Of a stretch of 64,000 nt of DNA, positions 32,404 through 42,086 are shown in pieces. The stretch spans positions 145,976 to 209,975 of the forward strand of contig VFHP01000024.1 of the NCBI GenBank assembly GCA_009391535.1, given 5' to 3'. Both the position numbers and the translations under genes were made by a program. Under the pieces are notes generated by a model. It had not been told where the DNA came from and did no database searches. It saw only the letters and a list, made by a program, of their open reading frames with translations. Position 1 is the stretch's first letter, and the number at the start of each line of letters is the position of its first letter. This DNA is from SAR202 cluster bacterium. Its GTDB lineage: Bacteria > Chloroflexota > Dehalococcoidia > Lucifugimonadales > UBA2985.

Positions 32404-34268
32404 GTTTTCAGAACGTCCTTAAGATTCACCGCTAATTCTCTTGTGATTCCCTTGAGGGCTGCTATTTCTTCAACATCAGCTAGTTTTATTTTTTCAACAG
32501 ATCCAAAATGACTGATCAAAGATTTTCTTCTTTTTGGACCGATTCCAGGTATAAAATCGAGTTTGGATGTTGTAGCCTTTTTGTTCCTGAGTTTTCGATG
32601 ATAACTGATAGCAAATCTGTGTGCCTCATCTCTAATACGTTGTACTAGAAATAGGGCATTAGACTGGCGAGGCAACATGATTGGTTCAGAGGTTTCCGGA
32701 GTAAATATTGCCTCGTTTTCTTTTGCAAGACTCGCTATGGGCAAGTCATTGATTCCTAATTCGAGCATAACTTGCAGGATACTATTTAAGTGACCTTTAC
32801 CACCATCTACAATAATCAAGTCAGGTTTTTGCCATTTGTTTGCGGATATTTTACTTGTTGTTAATGCAGAATCTTGTTTCGAGTTGGCATCATCGAGTAT
32901 TATCTTTTTAAATCTTCTTCGAAGCATCTCTTGCATCATCGAATAATCATCGGGTCCCGTTACGTTTTTGATAGAGAACTTTCTGTATGAAGATTTTTTG
33001 GGCACTCCGTTTTCGAACACCACCATACTCCCTACTGGCGTGGTACCTTGAATGTTGGATATGTCGTAACATTCGATGATTTTGGGAGCCACCCGGAGGT
33101 TTAGATATTTTTGCAGGTCATCTATAGCAGATTCAAGTAAATCAGGTTTTAAGAGCGATATTGCCTTAGTCCGCAACAGTTCTCTTGCCGCATTTTCTGC
33201 CGCCATCTGCACAAGATTCAGCTTTGAACCCTTCAATGGTACCGTGATTGTGATTTTCTTTTTGAATTTCTCACTCATCCACTTAGTGACAAGTTTTTCT
33301 TCTTCTAATTTGTGTTCCATCAGTATATTTTTGGGTGCATTGGAAGAGGATTCATAATACTGTTTTACGAAACTTTCCAATATTTTTGGAGGGCTATCAT
33401 ATTGTGTTCCAGTCATAATGAAATGTTCTCTAGATACAAGTTTGCCAGCCCTAATGAAAAATATTTCGATTAAAGAGTGATCATTTGATTTGGCCACAGC
33501 TATAACATCTTGGTCTTCTTGAGATACAGAGACCATTTTTTGGCTTTCGGAAAAACGGTTTATTGCTTTGATTTGATCTCGCAAGACTGAGGCTTTTTCA
33601 AACCTCAGTTTGTTTGAGGCTTCAGTCATTGCCCGCTCTAAAACTTTGACGACACCTTTTGATTTTCCTTCCAAAATCATTATCACTTGTTCTATGATTT
33701 GGTCGTATTCTTTTTTTAGAGATATATCCACACAAGGTCCAATACATCTGTTGATGTAATATTCGAGACACGGTCTTTCATCGTTTCCAGTTATTTCTTT
33801 GGTGCAAGATCTGTAGGGGAACAAACGTTTAAGCAAATCCATGGTCTTCCTAATTGATCCTGGGCCAGCATATGGGCCAAAATACCGTGCTCCGTCCTTA
33901 TTTATTTGTCGAGTGATGTGTACTTGTGGAAAATCCTCGTTAGTTTCTATCTTTATATATGGGTAGGTCTTGCCGTCTTTAAGGGCTGAATTGTAGCGCG
34001 GCATGAGGTGTTTTATGAAATTGTTTTCTAATATAAGTGCTTCGGTTTCGGTATCTGTGACTACGAACTCTAAGTCTTCCACAGTTTCATATAATTTTCT
34101 TGACTTAAAGTCATCGTTATTTCTCTTTACGAAATATGATTTTACTCGGTTCTTCAAATTGGAAGATTTGCCAACGTATATTACAGTGCCTGCATTATCC
34201 TTGAACAAATATATGCCAGGTTTTTCTGGAACATAATCGAGTTGACTTTTAACATTTTGGGAAACCAT
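32400..34268 (-). CDS. uvrC: Excinuclease ABC subunit C
   Basis: Makes both incisions in nucleotide excision repair. The N-terminal GIY-YIG nuclease domain (KPGIYLFKDN, VIYVGKSSNLKNR) is followed by the UVR motif that binds UvrB (KLRFEKASVLRDQI). Then come the RNase H-like 5' nuclease domain (IECYDISNIQGTTPVGSMVVF, LIIVDGGKGHLN) and helix-hairpin-helix motifs (FIPGIGPKRRKSLI). The length of 622 residues is normal. I chose ATG 34268, two codons inside an upstream TTG. uvrA and uvrB are elsewhere. Confidence 0.96.
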   Translation of the reverse strand: MVSQNVKSQLDYVPEKPGIYLFKDNAGTVIYVGKSSNLKNRVKSYFVKRNNDDFKSRKLYETVEDLEFVVTDTETEALILENNFIKHLMPRYNSALKDGKTYPYIKIETNEDFPQVHITRQINKDGARYFGPYAGPGSIRKTMDLLKRLFPYRSCTKEITGNDERPCLEYYINRCIGPCVDISLKKEYDQIIEQVIMILEGKSKGVVKVLERAMTEASNKLRFEKASVLRDQIKAINRFSESQKMVSVSQEDQDVIAVAKSNDHSLIEIFFIRAGKLVSREHFIMTGTQYDSPPKILESFVKQYYESSSNAPKNILMEHKLEEEKLVTKWMSEKFKKKITITVPLKGSKLNLVQMAAENAARELLRTKAISLLKPDLLESAIDDLQKYLNLRVAPKIIECYDISNIQGTTPVGSMVVFENGVPKKSSYRKFSIKNVTGPDDYSMMQEMLRRRFKKIILDDANSKQDSALTTSKISANKWQKPDLIIVDGGKGHLNSILQVMLELGINDLPIASLAKENEAIFTPETSEPIMLPRQSNALFLVQRIRDEAHRFAISYHRKLRNKKATTSKLDFIPGIGPKRRKSLISHFGSVEKIKLADVEEIAALKGITRELAVNLKDVLKT

Positions 34269-34356
34269 AACCAACAGATTTTAACACAGGTCGGATCAAA
34301 TAATTCTATTTCATTTTTTTCTATATTTTCATATAATGCTGAAACTAGGAGGTGGT

Positions 34357-35262
34357 ATGGAAGTAATACTGTCTGCCCCCAGGGGTTTTTGCGCAGGTGT
34401 AGTCAGAGCTGTGGATGTAGTAGAATTGTGCTTGAAGAATTTTGGCCCTCCTGTTTATGTTAGAAGAGAGATAGTTCATAATCCTCATGTGGTATCTGAT
34501 TTACGTACAAAGGGCGCCATTTTCGTTGAAGAACTAGATGAGGTTCCCGATGGTGAAAGGGTTGTATTCAGCGCTCACGGTGTGTCTCCACAGGTTTGGC
34601 AACAGAGCAAGGAAAGAAATTTATCAGTCGTAGATGCCACTTGTCCATTAGTTACTAAAGTGCATTTAGAAGCCTTAAAATATGCTAAAGACGGCTATAC
34701 GATATTACTGATTGGGCATAAAGGACATGATGAGGTAATTGGCACTATGGGAGAAGCCCCAGATATTACCATATTGATTCAAAATGTTGATGATGCCAAA
34801 AATGTTCAGGTTACAAATCAAGATAAGGTTGTGGCCTTGACTCAAACGACGCTAAGTGTATTAGACACGGCAGAGATCGTTAATGTTTTGAAAACTCGAT
34901 ACCCGAACCTAGTTACCAGAAATGATATTTGTTATGCAACTTCCAATCGTCAGGATGCCATTAAATCTATTACCAAGGATGTAGATCTTGTGATGGTTAT
35001 TGGAGCTGAAAACTCTTCAAATTGTAATAGACTCAGGGAGGTGGCGGAATCTCAGGGTGTTCCGGCATATTTAGTAAACGAACCTGAGGATATTAAAGAT
35101 GAGTGGTTGGATGGAGTTGAATTTGTAGGGATAACTTCTGGAGCCTCCACACCAGAACGTTTGGTCTGGGAGGTCGTCAACAAGCTTAACCCTAGCAAGG
35201 TTAGCACAGTGGAATTGGTGGAAGAAAACGTATCGTTCCTTTTGCCAAAGAGTTTGAGATAA
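34357..35262 (+). CDS. ispH: 4-hydroxy-3-methylbut-2-enyl diphosphate reductase
   Basis: Last enzyme of the MEP isoprenoid pathway, producing IPP and DMAPP with a [4Fe-4S] cluster. The three cluster cysteines sit in PRGFCAGV, VDATCPLV and NSSNCNRL. The catalytic Glu region is seen as ALTQTTLSV. ATG 34357 is preceded by AGGAGG. An ATG seven codons earlier lacks a ribosome site and overlaps a TATAAT box (34332-34337), which more likely belongs to the promoter. ispE of the same pathway lies at 45.7 kb. Confidence 0.96.
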   Translation: MEVILSAPRGFCAGVVRAVDVVELCLKNFGPPVYVRREIVHNPHVVSDLRTKGAIFVEELDEVPDGERVVFSAHGVSPQVWQQSKERNLSVVDATCPLVTKVHLEALKYAKDGYTILLIGHKGHDEVIGTMGEAPDITILIQNVDDAKNVQVTNQDKVVALTQTTLSVLDTAEIVNVLKTRYPNLVTRNDICYATSNRQDAIKSITKDVDLVMVIGAENSSNCNRLREVAESQGVPAYLVNEPEDIKDEWLDGVEFVGITSGASTPERLVWEVVNKLNPSKVSTVELVEENVSFLLPKSLR

Positions 35263-35280
35263 ATTACAGGAACTCCTGCT

Positions 35281-35625
35281 TTATCTTACAAACGCAACCA
35301 GTCCACCCATTATAGTGAATATCAAGGTCGTAACTAGTAATATTCTCTTCACTTCGGGCCATATGTGAGGATTAATATTGCCCACATCACCATTACTTTT
35401 GGAATCCACTGTTAACGTTCCAAATCTAGTAGTGTTTGCTGCCGGTTGGGTAGAGGTAATAGAAGAGAAATCTTTGGTTGATTCAGTCTCGTTTTCTGTT
35501 GGGCGTTGAGCAATTATTGAATTCGAGTTTTCTTGGTTAGTATCTAACGGACGTTTTCTAGATCTTCTTTTTTTTTGTCCTAACGCGGCCTGTTTGGATG
35601 CTATGCGTCTAGAATTTTTTGGCAT
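35281..35625 (-). CDS. Hypothetical tail-anchored protein, 114 aa
   Basis: Not assigned to a family. A very basic N-terminus (KNSRRIASKQAALGQKKRR, about 1-25) is followed by a polar Ser/Thr/Asn-rich middle and one C-terminal membrane segment (about 93-112, ILLVTTLIFTIMGGLVAF). This suggests a cytoplasmic basic arm tethered to the membrane. AAGGAG lies 11 bases upstream of the ATG. It is convergent with ispH and sits 93 bases beyond the start-distal end of the recombinase gene's neighbourhood. Such proteins are easily missed because the sequence is low-complexity. Confidence 0.6.
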   Translation of the reverse strand: MPKNSRRIASKQAALGQKKRRSRKRPLDTNQENSNSIIAQRPTENETESTKDFSSITSTQPAANTTRFGTLTVDSKSNGDVGNINPHIWPEVKRILLVTTLIFTIMGGLVAFVR

Positions 35626-35718
35626 TATCTGATTTTTCTCCTTCAGGGCTTTTCATCTTTTAATAGGAATTCTAATTGCTCTTGTCAATTTATGGAAGAG
35701 GGTGCAGGTTTCCCACTT

Positions 35719-36666
35719 TTATGCTCTAGGATGTGCCTTATCATATTCTCGTAAAATATGAGTTTTTGCCATGTGAGTATAAACTTGAGTTGTGGATATG
35801 TTTGAATGCCCCAAAATCTCTTGAAGGAATCTCAGTGGTGCTCCATTTTGTATCATATGGGTTGCAAAACTATGCCGGAGTGTATGGGGTGTTAGATTGA
35901 TTTTAAGATTGGCATCAATGGCACATCTCTTGATTATCGTCCAAAACCCTTGTCTTGTAATTCTTTGGCCTCTGTTGTTCAAGAATAGGGCGTTTTCAAA
36001 GGGTGTATTTTTCTTGTGAGGTGCCAATAACGGTCGTGTTTCTAGAGTATAGTAAAGTAAAGTGTTTCTTGCCTGTTCATGTATAGTTATAAGCCTTTCT
36101 TTCGATCCTTTACCTAAGCATCTGATGTAACCTTCTTCATAGTTAACATCCTTTGTGTTGAGGGACACCAGTTCACTAACTCTTATACCAGTCGCGTACA
36201 TCAATTCTAGCATCGCTAAATTTCTGCGCCCATTGATGCTATCATCTGAGGACATTTTCTTTAACAAGCTATGTATATCCTTTTCTGTAAGGATTTTTGG
36301 AATAGACGTTCCTTTGTTCGGTGAAACTAAGCTTATTGTCGGATTTTCATTGATTAAACCTTCATCAACTAGGAATCCGAACAAAGATTTTAATGAAGCG
36401 ATTTTTCGGGCTAGAGTAGTTTTGGAATAGTCTTTTTGTTGTAATACCAACAGATATGTTTTTAGGTCATCTGGGGTTATATCTGACCAGATATTTGATT
36501 TAATTTGAATTGAAGGCTTTTCAAGTTCTAGAAAAACTAGGAATTGATGAAGGTCGTTTCTATACGCTGTTACGGTATTTTCGGAAAGACCTCGCTCAGA
36601 CACAAGGTAACCAATGAATGAAATAATCGTTTCTTGCACTTCTGCCTCCATTGGTAATTCTAGCAT
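35719..36666 (-). CDS. xerD: Tyrosine recombinase, XerC/XerD type
   Basis: Site-specific recombinase of 315 residues, probably for chromosome dimer resolution. The N-terminal SAM-like core-binding domain (about 10-100) is followed by the catalytic domain. Active-site residues are Arg in YATGIRVSEL, His and Arg in LTPHTLRHSFATHM, His in LGHSNI, and the nucleophilic Tyr in STTQVYTHM. Length and absence of phage genes argue for a housekeeping Xer rather than an integrase. XerC versus XerD cannot be separated by eye. It is divergent from lgt. Confidence 0.9.
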   Translation of the reverse strand: MLELPMEAEVQETIISFIGYLVSERGLSENTVTAYRNDLHQFLVFLELEKPSIQIKSNIWSDITPDDLKTYLLVLQQKDYSKTTLARKIASLKSLFGFLVDEGLINENPTISLVSPNKGTSIPKILTEKDIHSLLKKMSSDDSINGRRNLAMLELMYATGIRVSELVSLNTKDVNYEEGYIRCLGKGSKERLITIHEQARNTLLYYTLETRPLLAPHKKNTPFENALFLNNRGQRITRQGFWTIIKRCAIDANLKINLTPHTLRHSFATHMIQNGAPLRFLQEILGHSNISTTQVYTHMAKTHILREYDKAHPRA

Positions 36667-36703
36667 AACTTTAATTTGACAGAGTAAATATCGCTATTTG
36701 TTA

Positions 36704-36732
36704 TTGACACTGAGAATAGCCGAATGTAGAAT
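36704..36732 (+). promoter_or_regulatory. Promoter of lgt
   Basis: Perfect TTGACA (36704-36709), 17-base spacer and TAGAAT (36727-36732), with initiation near 36739. Confidence 0.6.
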
Positions 36733-36767
36733 CTAGCCTGATTTTAACCATCGAAAAGAGCTATTAA

Positions 36768-37550
36768 ATGGTTTATATAGGCATGAACCCATATATGATC
36801 GATGCTGGCGGCTTCGTTCTCAGCTGGCATGGATTCTTCGCGTTTTTGGGAGTTATTGTGGCAGTTGTATTGGTAACGCGGTGGGGTCCAACAAAAGGTG
36901 TGCCATCGGATGACGTCTATGGAACGGCTATCTGGGCAATCATAGGGGGTATATTAGGGGCAAGGTTAGTTCATGTGATTGATAGGTGGGATTACTACGG
37001 AGATAATTTAATCCAAGCAGTCGAATTATGGAATGGTGGGATAGCTCTTTTAGGGTCAATTATCGGAGGATTTGTAGCTGGAGCCATATATGCTAGATTA
37101 CAGGGTTATCCGATAGGTAAATTAGCAGATCTTGCTGCTCCGGCTTTGTTAATTGCTCAAACTATAGGTAGGATTGGTGACGTAATCAATGGGGAACATG
37201 TAAGTAAAGTTACTGATTTGTCTTGGGGTTTTGTATACAACCACCCATTGAGCCTTTCGAACCAAGTTCACGGTTTAATGGCCTCTCATCCTACTGTGGT
37301 CTATGAGATGATATGGAATATGCTTGTCCTATCCGTTGTTTGGCCTATGAGGGACAGGATCAAACCAGATGGAATGCTTTTTGCTATGTATATAGGCCTT
37401 TACGCCTTCGGCCGATTTTTCATATCTTTCCTAAGAGAAGACAAAGTTTGGTTCGCTGGGCTACAAGAGGCTCATTTGATCTGTATCTTATTGGTGGTTA
37501 TATCAGTTCCGTTGCTTGTATATAAGGGTCAGATAGTATCTAAGGATTAG
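36768..37550 (+). CDS. lgt: Prolipoprotein diacylglyceryl transferase
   Basis: Seven-helix membrane enzyme that attaches diacylglycerol to the lipobox cysteine of prolipoproteins such as the HtrA at 15.9 kb. The family motif appears as TIGRIGDVINGEHV, with LSWHGFFAFLGV near the N-terminus and GLYAFGRFFISFLREDK near the C-terminus. The 260 residues are normal. The usual GRxGNFxNxE reads GRIGDVINGE, a mild variation. ATG 36768 follows AAGAG. Confidence 0.94.
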   Translation: MVYIGMNPYMIDAGGFVLSWHGFFAFLGVIVAVVLVTRWGPTKGVPSDDVYGTAIWAIIGGILGARLVHVIDRWDYYGDNLIQAVELWNGGIALLGSIIGGFVAGAIYARLQGYPIGKLADLAAPALLIAQTIGRIGDVINGEHVSKVTDLSWGFVYNHPLSLSNQVHGLMASHPTVVYEMIWNMLVLSVVWPMRDRIKPDGMLFAMYIGLYAFGRFFISFLREDKVWFAGLQEAHLICILLVVISVPLLVYKGQIVSKD

Positions 37551-37589
37551 TACTTGTGAACGCTGGGATTGTATTTTTTTGATAAATTG

Positions 37590-39281
37590 TCAGGAAACCT
37601 TGAAGTCTTCTACAACTAATCTTGTTTCAGTATTACCTCGCCATTTATTGGTACCCACTGAGTAGACTATGTCGATAGCCGAGTTGTTTCTTAAATTTTC
37701 TTGTGTTAAATTGCCGCCTTGATTGAATGCAATGCCATTCCATATTTCGTTGCCTTGTTTAAATGTGAATCTTATGTGTTGTCCTTGTGAACCGATTGGA
37801 GCCCAGTCGAGTACGAGGACATTTTTGCTGGTAAAAAGGGGTTTTGGGTTCCCTTCCCCATATGGTTCCAGTTCGGTCAAGAATTGTAAGTTACTGGTAT
37901 TCAGAGCCTCAAATGTTATATAGGCGTCTATATTGAGGCTAGGCCTTAGTGATTTGTCTAAGTCTCTTTCAGCTATGGCAAATAATCTGGATTCTAAGGC
38001 GGGTATATTCTTTTTCTTAATTGTGAAACCAGCGGCTCTGGGATGACCTCCTCCACTGATTAGTAAATCAGCACATTCTTCGAGGGCGGAAGAAATGTCG
38101 AATCCTGATGTACTTCTGGCACTTGCCCTTCCAGTTTCTTCATCTAATGATATTACTATAGTCGGTTTGTGATGATTGTCCACTAATCTACTAGCTACTA
38201 AACCAGCTATACCAGGTGTGAAAGTTTCATCCGATAGAATGAGTATGTGTTTTTCTAAGTTACTTGCGGTCATCTTTCTTTCGGCAATGTCCATAGCATT
38301 TTTTGTAAGATCTCTCCGCTCTAGATTCAAAACGTCTAATTTCCTTGCTAAATCTGAGGCTTCTGATGTTGATTGTGACCTCAACAATCTGTAACTTAGC
38401 ATAGGGTCGTCTAGCCTACCTGCAGCATTTATCCGAGGGCCTATAAAAAAAGAAATGGATTCTGAGTCTACGGTGTACTGATATTCCCCTCCCATTCGAA
38501 GTAATTCCTTGAGACCAGTGATAGGATTTTCATTCATTGATTTAATGCCTTCAGATACTATGTATCTATTTTCTTTTATAAGAGGAGTCACATCCGTTAT
38601 TGTTCCTAACGCTGCCATTTGCAATAGACGCTTGTCCCATGAAATATTCATATTGTCGAACAGAGCTTGTACCAATTTGAAGGCCAAGCCGACGCCAGCA
38701 AGCCCTGTGAATGGGTATTCGGAATCTGGTAAATTAGGATTGATTATTGCTAATGCATCAGGGGTTATATCCACCACAGGGTGGTGGTCAGTTACTATAG
38801 TGTCTATACCTAACGAATTTGCTATTGAGATTTCTTTGAAAGAAGTGATTCCGCAGTCTACAGTTATAATTAAACTAACGCCTTGATCATTGAGGAATTT
38901 AATGGCAGGTTCACTAAGTCCATGGCCTTCTTTAACTCTGTGGGGTATGTAGGGTATGACATTTGCTCCCAGAGTTTCCAAACCTTCTGCTAGCAGTGCT
39001 GTGCCTGTTGTACCATCTGCGTCGAAGTCACCGAATACGGATATTGACTCCTTTTTTTCTAATGCCAGTTTGATTCTTTTTATTGCTGGCGCAATATTAG
39101 GCAACAAAGAAGGATCTTCTAGAAGATCTTCGCCTTTGGATAGAAACCGCTCTCTCTCAGTTGCTGTTCTTACCCCGCGATTGTGTAATAGTTGATTCGA
39201 TAATGGCGAGTATTTACCTAGCTCCTCGCTAATTTTTGAGGATATGCGAGGCATTACATGCCATGATTTAATTACACGCAT
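37590..39281 (-). CDS. recJ: Single-stranded-DNA-specific exonuclease RecJ
   Basis: 5'-3' exonuclease for recombination and mismatch repair. DHH phosphoesterase motifs are VFGDFDADGTTG, IITVDCGIT and IVTDHHPV; the DHHA1 motif SGGGHPRAAGF is present, followed by the C-terminal OB domain. Its 563 residues are close to E. coli RecJ (577). The N-terminal KSWHV opening supports ATG 39281. It is third in a leftward set with fabF and a zinc-ribbon gene, 64 bases after the latter. Confidence 0.95.
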   Translation of the reverse strand: MRVIKSWHVMPRISSKISEELGKYSPLSNQLLHNRGVRTATERERFLSKGEDLLEDPSLLPNIAPAIKRIKLALEKKESISVFGDFDADGTTGTALLAEGLETLGANVIPYIPHRVKEGHGLSEPAIKFLNDQGVSLIITVDCGITSFKEISIANSLGIDTIVTDHHPVVDITPDALAIINPNLPDSEYPFTGLAGVGLAFKLVQALFDNMNISWDKRLLQMAALGTITDVTPLIKENRYIVSEGIKSMNENPITGLKELLRMGGEYQYTVDSESISFFIGPRINAAGRLDDPMLSYRLLRSQSTSEASDLARKLDVLNLERRDLTKNAMDIAERKMTASNLEKHILILSDETFTPGIAGLVASRLVDNHHKPTIVISLDEETGRASARSTSGFDISSALEECADLLISGGGHPRAAGFTIKKKNIPALESRLFAIAERDLDKSLRPSLNIDAYITFEALNTSNLQFLTELEPYGEGNPKPLFTSKNVLVLDWAPIGSQGQHIRFTFKQGNEIWNGIAFNQGGNLTQENLRNNSAIDIVYSVGTNKWRGNTETRLVVEDFKVS

Positions 39282-39345
39282 AGTTATCTAATATTTCCTT
39301 CTTGTTTTAAATATGATAAGTGGATTTTCTGGATCTATTTCAATG

Positions 39346-39591
39346 TTAATATCCCCAGCCATACTTGTCGTCTCCCAGTTCATCCACTTCGCCATACAGA
39401 CCTAATTCCGACTTACAATTTGGACATAAACAGTTGTTTTGTATGCCGAGCCGTATAGCGTAGTCAAATCCACATTTAAAACAAATGTTTAAATTGCAAA
39501 CTCGGCATCCAACCCTTATATTGGTTTTTGTTTCATCCAAAGGTGAGCGTGTATCAATATTGGTATTGCAATTATGACATATTTGAGGCAA
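39346..39591 (-). CDS. Small zinc-ribbon protein, 81 aa
   Basis: Eight cysteines arranged as four CxxC pairs: CHNC, CRVC, CFKC and CPNC, with an acidic C-terminus ending KYGWGY. This pattern predicts two zinc sites and argues strongly that the frame is translated. It is not a ribosomal protein that I recognise. It begins at TTG 39591 with GGA about 7 bases upstream, 21 bases after the fabF stop and 64 before recJ, so it is in their operon. A nucleic-acid or protein-binding role is possible, but nothing in the sequence fixes one. Confidence 0.68.
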   Translation of the reverse strand: MPQICHNCNTNIDTRSPLDETKTNIRVGCRVCNLNICFKCGFDYAIRLGIQNNCLCPNCKSELGLYGEVDELGDDKYGWGY

Positions 39592-39612
39592 ATCTGGTCC
39601 GTCCTCGTGTTT

Positions 39613-40851
39613 TCAGATAAATTTCTTAAATACCAAGCAGGTGTTATGGCCGCCGAATCCCAGCGAATTGGAAATGACCACATTAACCTGTTTACGGGTG
39701 GGTTTATTGGGTGTGTAATCTAAGTCACAGTCAGGATCTGGGTTTTCAAGATTTATAGTGGGAGGAATGACGTTATTTTTTATACTGAGGACTGATATCG
39801 AAGCCTCAAGAGCGCCTCCAGCTCCTAACAAATGGCCTGTCATGGATTTTGTGGAACTAATTGATATGTTCTTGGATTGCTCACCGAAGACTGATTTAAT
39901 CGCCATTGTTTCGTATTTGTCGTTGAGTGGTGTAGAAGTTCCATGAGCGTTTATATACGACACATCGTTTTTTGACACATTTGCGTGGTTGAGAGCCTTT
40001 GTTATGGCTCTGGCTCCTCCTTCACCCCCTGGAGCGGGTTGGGTTATGTGATGAGCATCAGCAGTGGCCCCGTGCCCAGCTAACTCTGCCAAAGGTTCTG
40101 CTCCTCGTTCTATCGCATGTTCCAAACTTTCCAGTATCAAAACACTTGCACCTTCTCCAATCACGAATCCATCTCGATTAGCATCGAATGGTCTGGATGC
40201 AGCAATGGGGTTGGAGTTGTTTTTAGATAGAGCGTGACAGGCGTTGAACCCCGCTATACCTATAGGGCAGATCGGAGCTTCTGCTCCGCCGGTAATAGCA
40301 ATATCAATCTCACCTTTTCTTATTAAGGCTGATGCTTCAGCTATGGTATCCGCACCAGTTGCACATGATGATATAGAACTGAAATTTGGCCCTTTAGCTC
40401 CTACTAACATGGAAACCCTGCCCGAGGCCATATCTCCTAGCATCATGGGAATCAAAAAGGGGTTTACTCGGGAAGGTCCTCTTTGAAGTAGGACTTCCAT
40501 TTCTTTAGATAGAGTGAGAATACCGCCGATACCACTACCTATCATTACTGAAACTCTCTCTGGATTCTCATTGGATAATTCTATCTTAGCGTTCAACAAA
40601 GCTTCTTGTGTTGCCACAGCAGCGAATTGTACGAAACGATCCATACGACGAGCCTCTTTTTTATCTAAAAAATCTTCAGGGTTGAAGTTTTTAACCTCGG
40701 CTGCTATGTGTGTTTCAAACTGTTCAGTATCGAAACTTCCGATATAGTCCACACCAGACTTCCCTTCGATAAGTGAATCCCAAGTGGACGAGGCATCCAA
40801 TCCTAAAGGACTTATTATACCTATCCCAGTTACAACAACATTTTTGCTCAC
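39613..40851 (-). CDS. fabF: 3-oxoacyl-ACP synthase II
   Basis: Condensing enzyme for fatty-acid elongation. It has the KAS II catalytic triad: Cys in SSISSCATGADTI, His in INAHGTSTPLND, and His in KSMTGHLLGAGGALEA. GFGGHN closes the protein, and 412 residues is standard. GTG at 40851 has AAGGA 8 bases upstream. It complements the dehydratase/reductase cluster at 18.2-21.7 kb, although it is not linked to it. The first gene of a fabF-zinc ribbon-recJ set. Confidence 0.96.
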   Translation of the reverse strand: MSKNVVVTGIGIISPLGLDASSTWDSLIEGKSGVDYIGSFDTEQFETHIAAEVKNFNPEDFLDKKEARRMDRFVQFAAVATQEALLNAKIELSNENPERVSVMIGSGIGGILTLSKEMEVLLQRGPSRVNPFLIPMMLGDMASGRVSMLVGAKGPNFSSISSCATGADTIAEASALIRKGEIDIAITGGAEAPICPIGIAGFNACHALSKNNSNPIAASRPFDANRDGFVIGEGASVLILESLEHAIERGAEPLAELAGHGATADAHHITQPAPGGEGGARAITKALNHANVSKNDVSYINAHGTSTPLNDKYETMAIKSVFGEQSKNISISSTKSMTGHLLGAGGALEASISVLSIKNNVIPPTINLENPDPDCDLDYTPNKPTRKQVNVVISNSLGFGGHNTCLVFKKFI

Positions 40852-40964
40852 TGTACATTCCTTTCGTTATTGCAATAAATTTGGTCTTTGAGTCTGTATG
40901 AATCTATTTTATCAGATTTTTGTTCAATTACATAAAATTTGTAAATCAATGCAAAAAATCGGCA

Positions 40965-40973
40965 TGCTATAAT
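40965..40973 (+). promoter_or_regulatory. Extended -10 promoter of cca
   Basis: TGCTATAAT is a perfect extended -10 element, about 32 bases before the GTG start. No good -35 box is seen. The rest of the 153-base divergent gap is AT-rich with no gene. Confidence 0.5.
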
Positions 40974-41004
40974 TCCAGCATTCAATAATTACGGGGACAT
41001 TGTA

Positions 41005-42078
41005 GTGCAAATATTTACTAAATTGGAACAATTTATGCCACCAATTAAATTGGAGTTACTGAATAACATTGGTAAGACGGCTACCGACTATGGAGTTTCT
41101 GTGTATATAGTTGGAGGAACTGTGAGGGATATCTTGTTAGGCAGAACACCTAGGGATATTGACATTGTTGTCGAGGGTGATGGAATCAAATTATCTCATA
41201 TTTTGGCATCTAAAATGGGAGGTAGTGTATTATCTGTTTCCAGATTCTTAACGTCTAAACTACGTATAAAAGGAAATGCTTTCGACATTGTAACTGCCAG
41301 GCGAGAATCATACCCTCGTCCTGGGGCTTTACCTATTGTATCTCAGGGTAGTCTTAGAGATGATTTAGCAAGGAGAGATTTTTCAATTAACGCTATGGCT
41401 TTAAGAATTAATGCTTGGGGCCAAGAACAGATTGCTGATCCATTTGGAGGACAGAAAGATTTAGAACATTCCCAAATAAGAATCCTTCAAGAAACAAGTT
41501 TCCAAGATGATGCTACAAGGATTATGAGAGCTATCAAATATGAGAAACGGCTGGGAATGGTTTTGGAAAAAGGAACAGAATCCTCATTAATATCTAATTT
41601 ATCTATGCTCGATACCATAGAGGGATATAGATTGAGGAAAGAATTGAAGCTTTGGTTTGAGGAACCATTATGCTCCAGTATTTTGGTTAGGGCATCCGAT
41701 TTGGGAGTTATAGAGGCTTTGGATAACGGCCTTAATCAAGGCGTAACATTTGTGCGGAAAGAGAGTTGGTTATGGGATAAGAAAATGGAGACTGAAAGAT
41801 TCTGGTTGTCCCTCATAGCTTACTTCATGAATTATGATGAATGTTCACACTTCATCGCAAGATTTGGGTTTAGGGGTGGTTTAGCAAAAATAATTTGGGC
41901 CACAAACAGACTGAAATGTTTGGCAGATTCATTAATATTGACTGATAAAGGTGATCTACAATATCAACGCTATCTGGACTGTTATGATCATTCTATCCTT
42001 AGGATAGTTGCGTTGATTAACAGAAATAATATTGTTGGTGAAACCATAGATATATATTTGAGTAAAACGAAATCTTAG
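41005..42078 (+). CDS. cca: tRNA nucleotidyltransferase / poly(A) polymerase family protein
   Basis: Class II nucleotidyltransferase of 357 residues that repairs or adds the tRNA 3' CCA, or part of it. YIVGGTVRDILLGR with PRDIDIVVEG holds the metal-binding DxD, and RRDFSINAMAL is the next family motif; RIMRAIKYEKRLG starts the neck region. No HD domain is present. Because tRNA-Ile here encodes CCA, a repair role is likely. Some bacteria split CC- and A-adding activities between two such proteins, which cannot be excluded. Start is GTG 41005 after GGGGA. Confidence 0.88.
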   Translation: MQIFTKLEQFMPPIKLELLNNIGKTATDYGVSVYIVGGTVRDILLGRTPRDIDIVVEGDGIKLSHILASKMGGSVLSVSRFLTSKLRIKGNAFDIVTARRESYPRPGALPIVSQGSLRDDLARRDFSINAMALRINAWGQEQIADPFGGQKDLEHSQIRILQETSFQDDATRIMRAIKYEKRLGMVLEKGTESSLISNLSMLDTIEGYRLRKELKLWFEEPLCSSILVRASDLGVIEALDNGLNQGVTFVRKESWLWDKKMETERFWLSLIAYFMNYDECSHFIARFGFRGGLAKIIWATNRLKCLADSLILTDKGDLQYQRYLDCYDHSILRIVALINRNNIVGETIDIYLSKTKS

Positions 42079-42086
42079 GGGACTCG

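Noticed and set aside
35719..36666. Phage or integrative-element integrase
   Set aside because: Size and motifs are those of Xer recombinases, and there are no phage genes, attachment repeats or tRNA junctions nearby.
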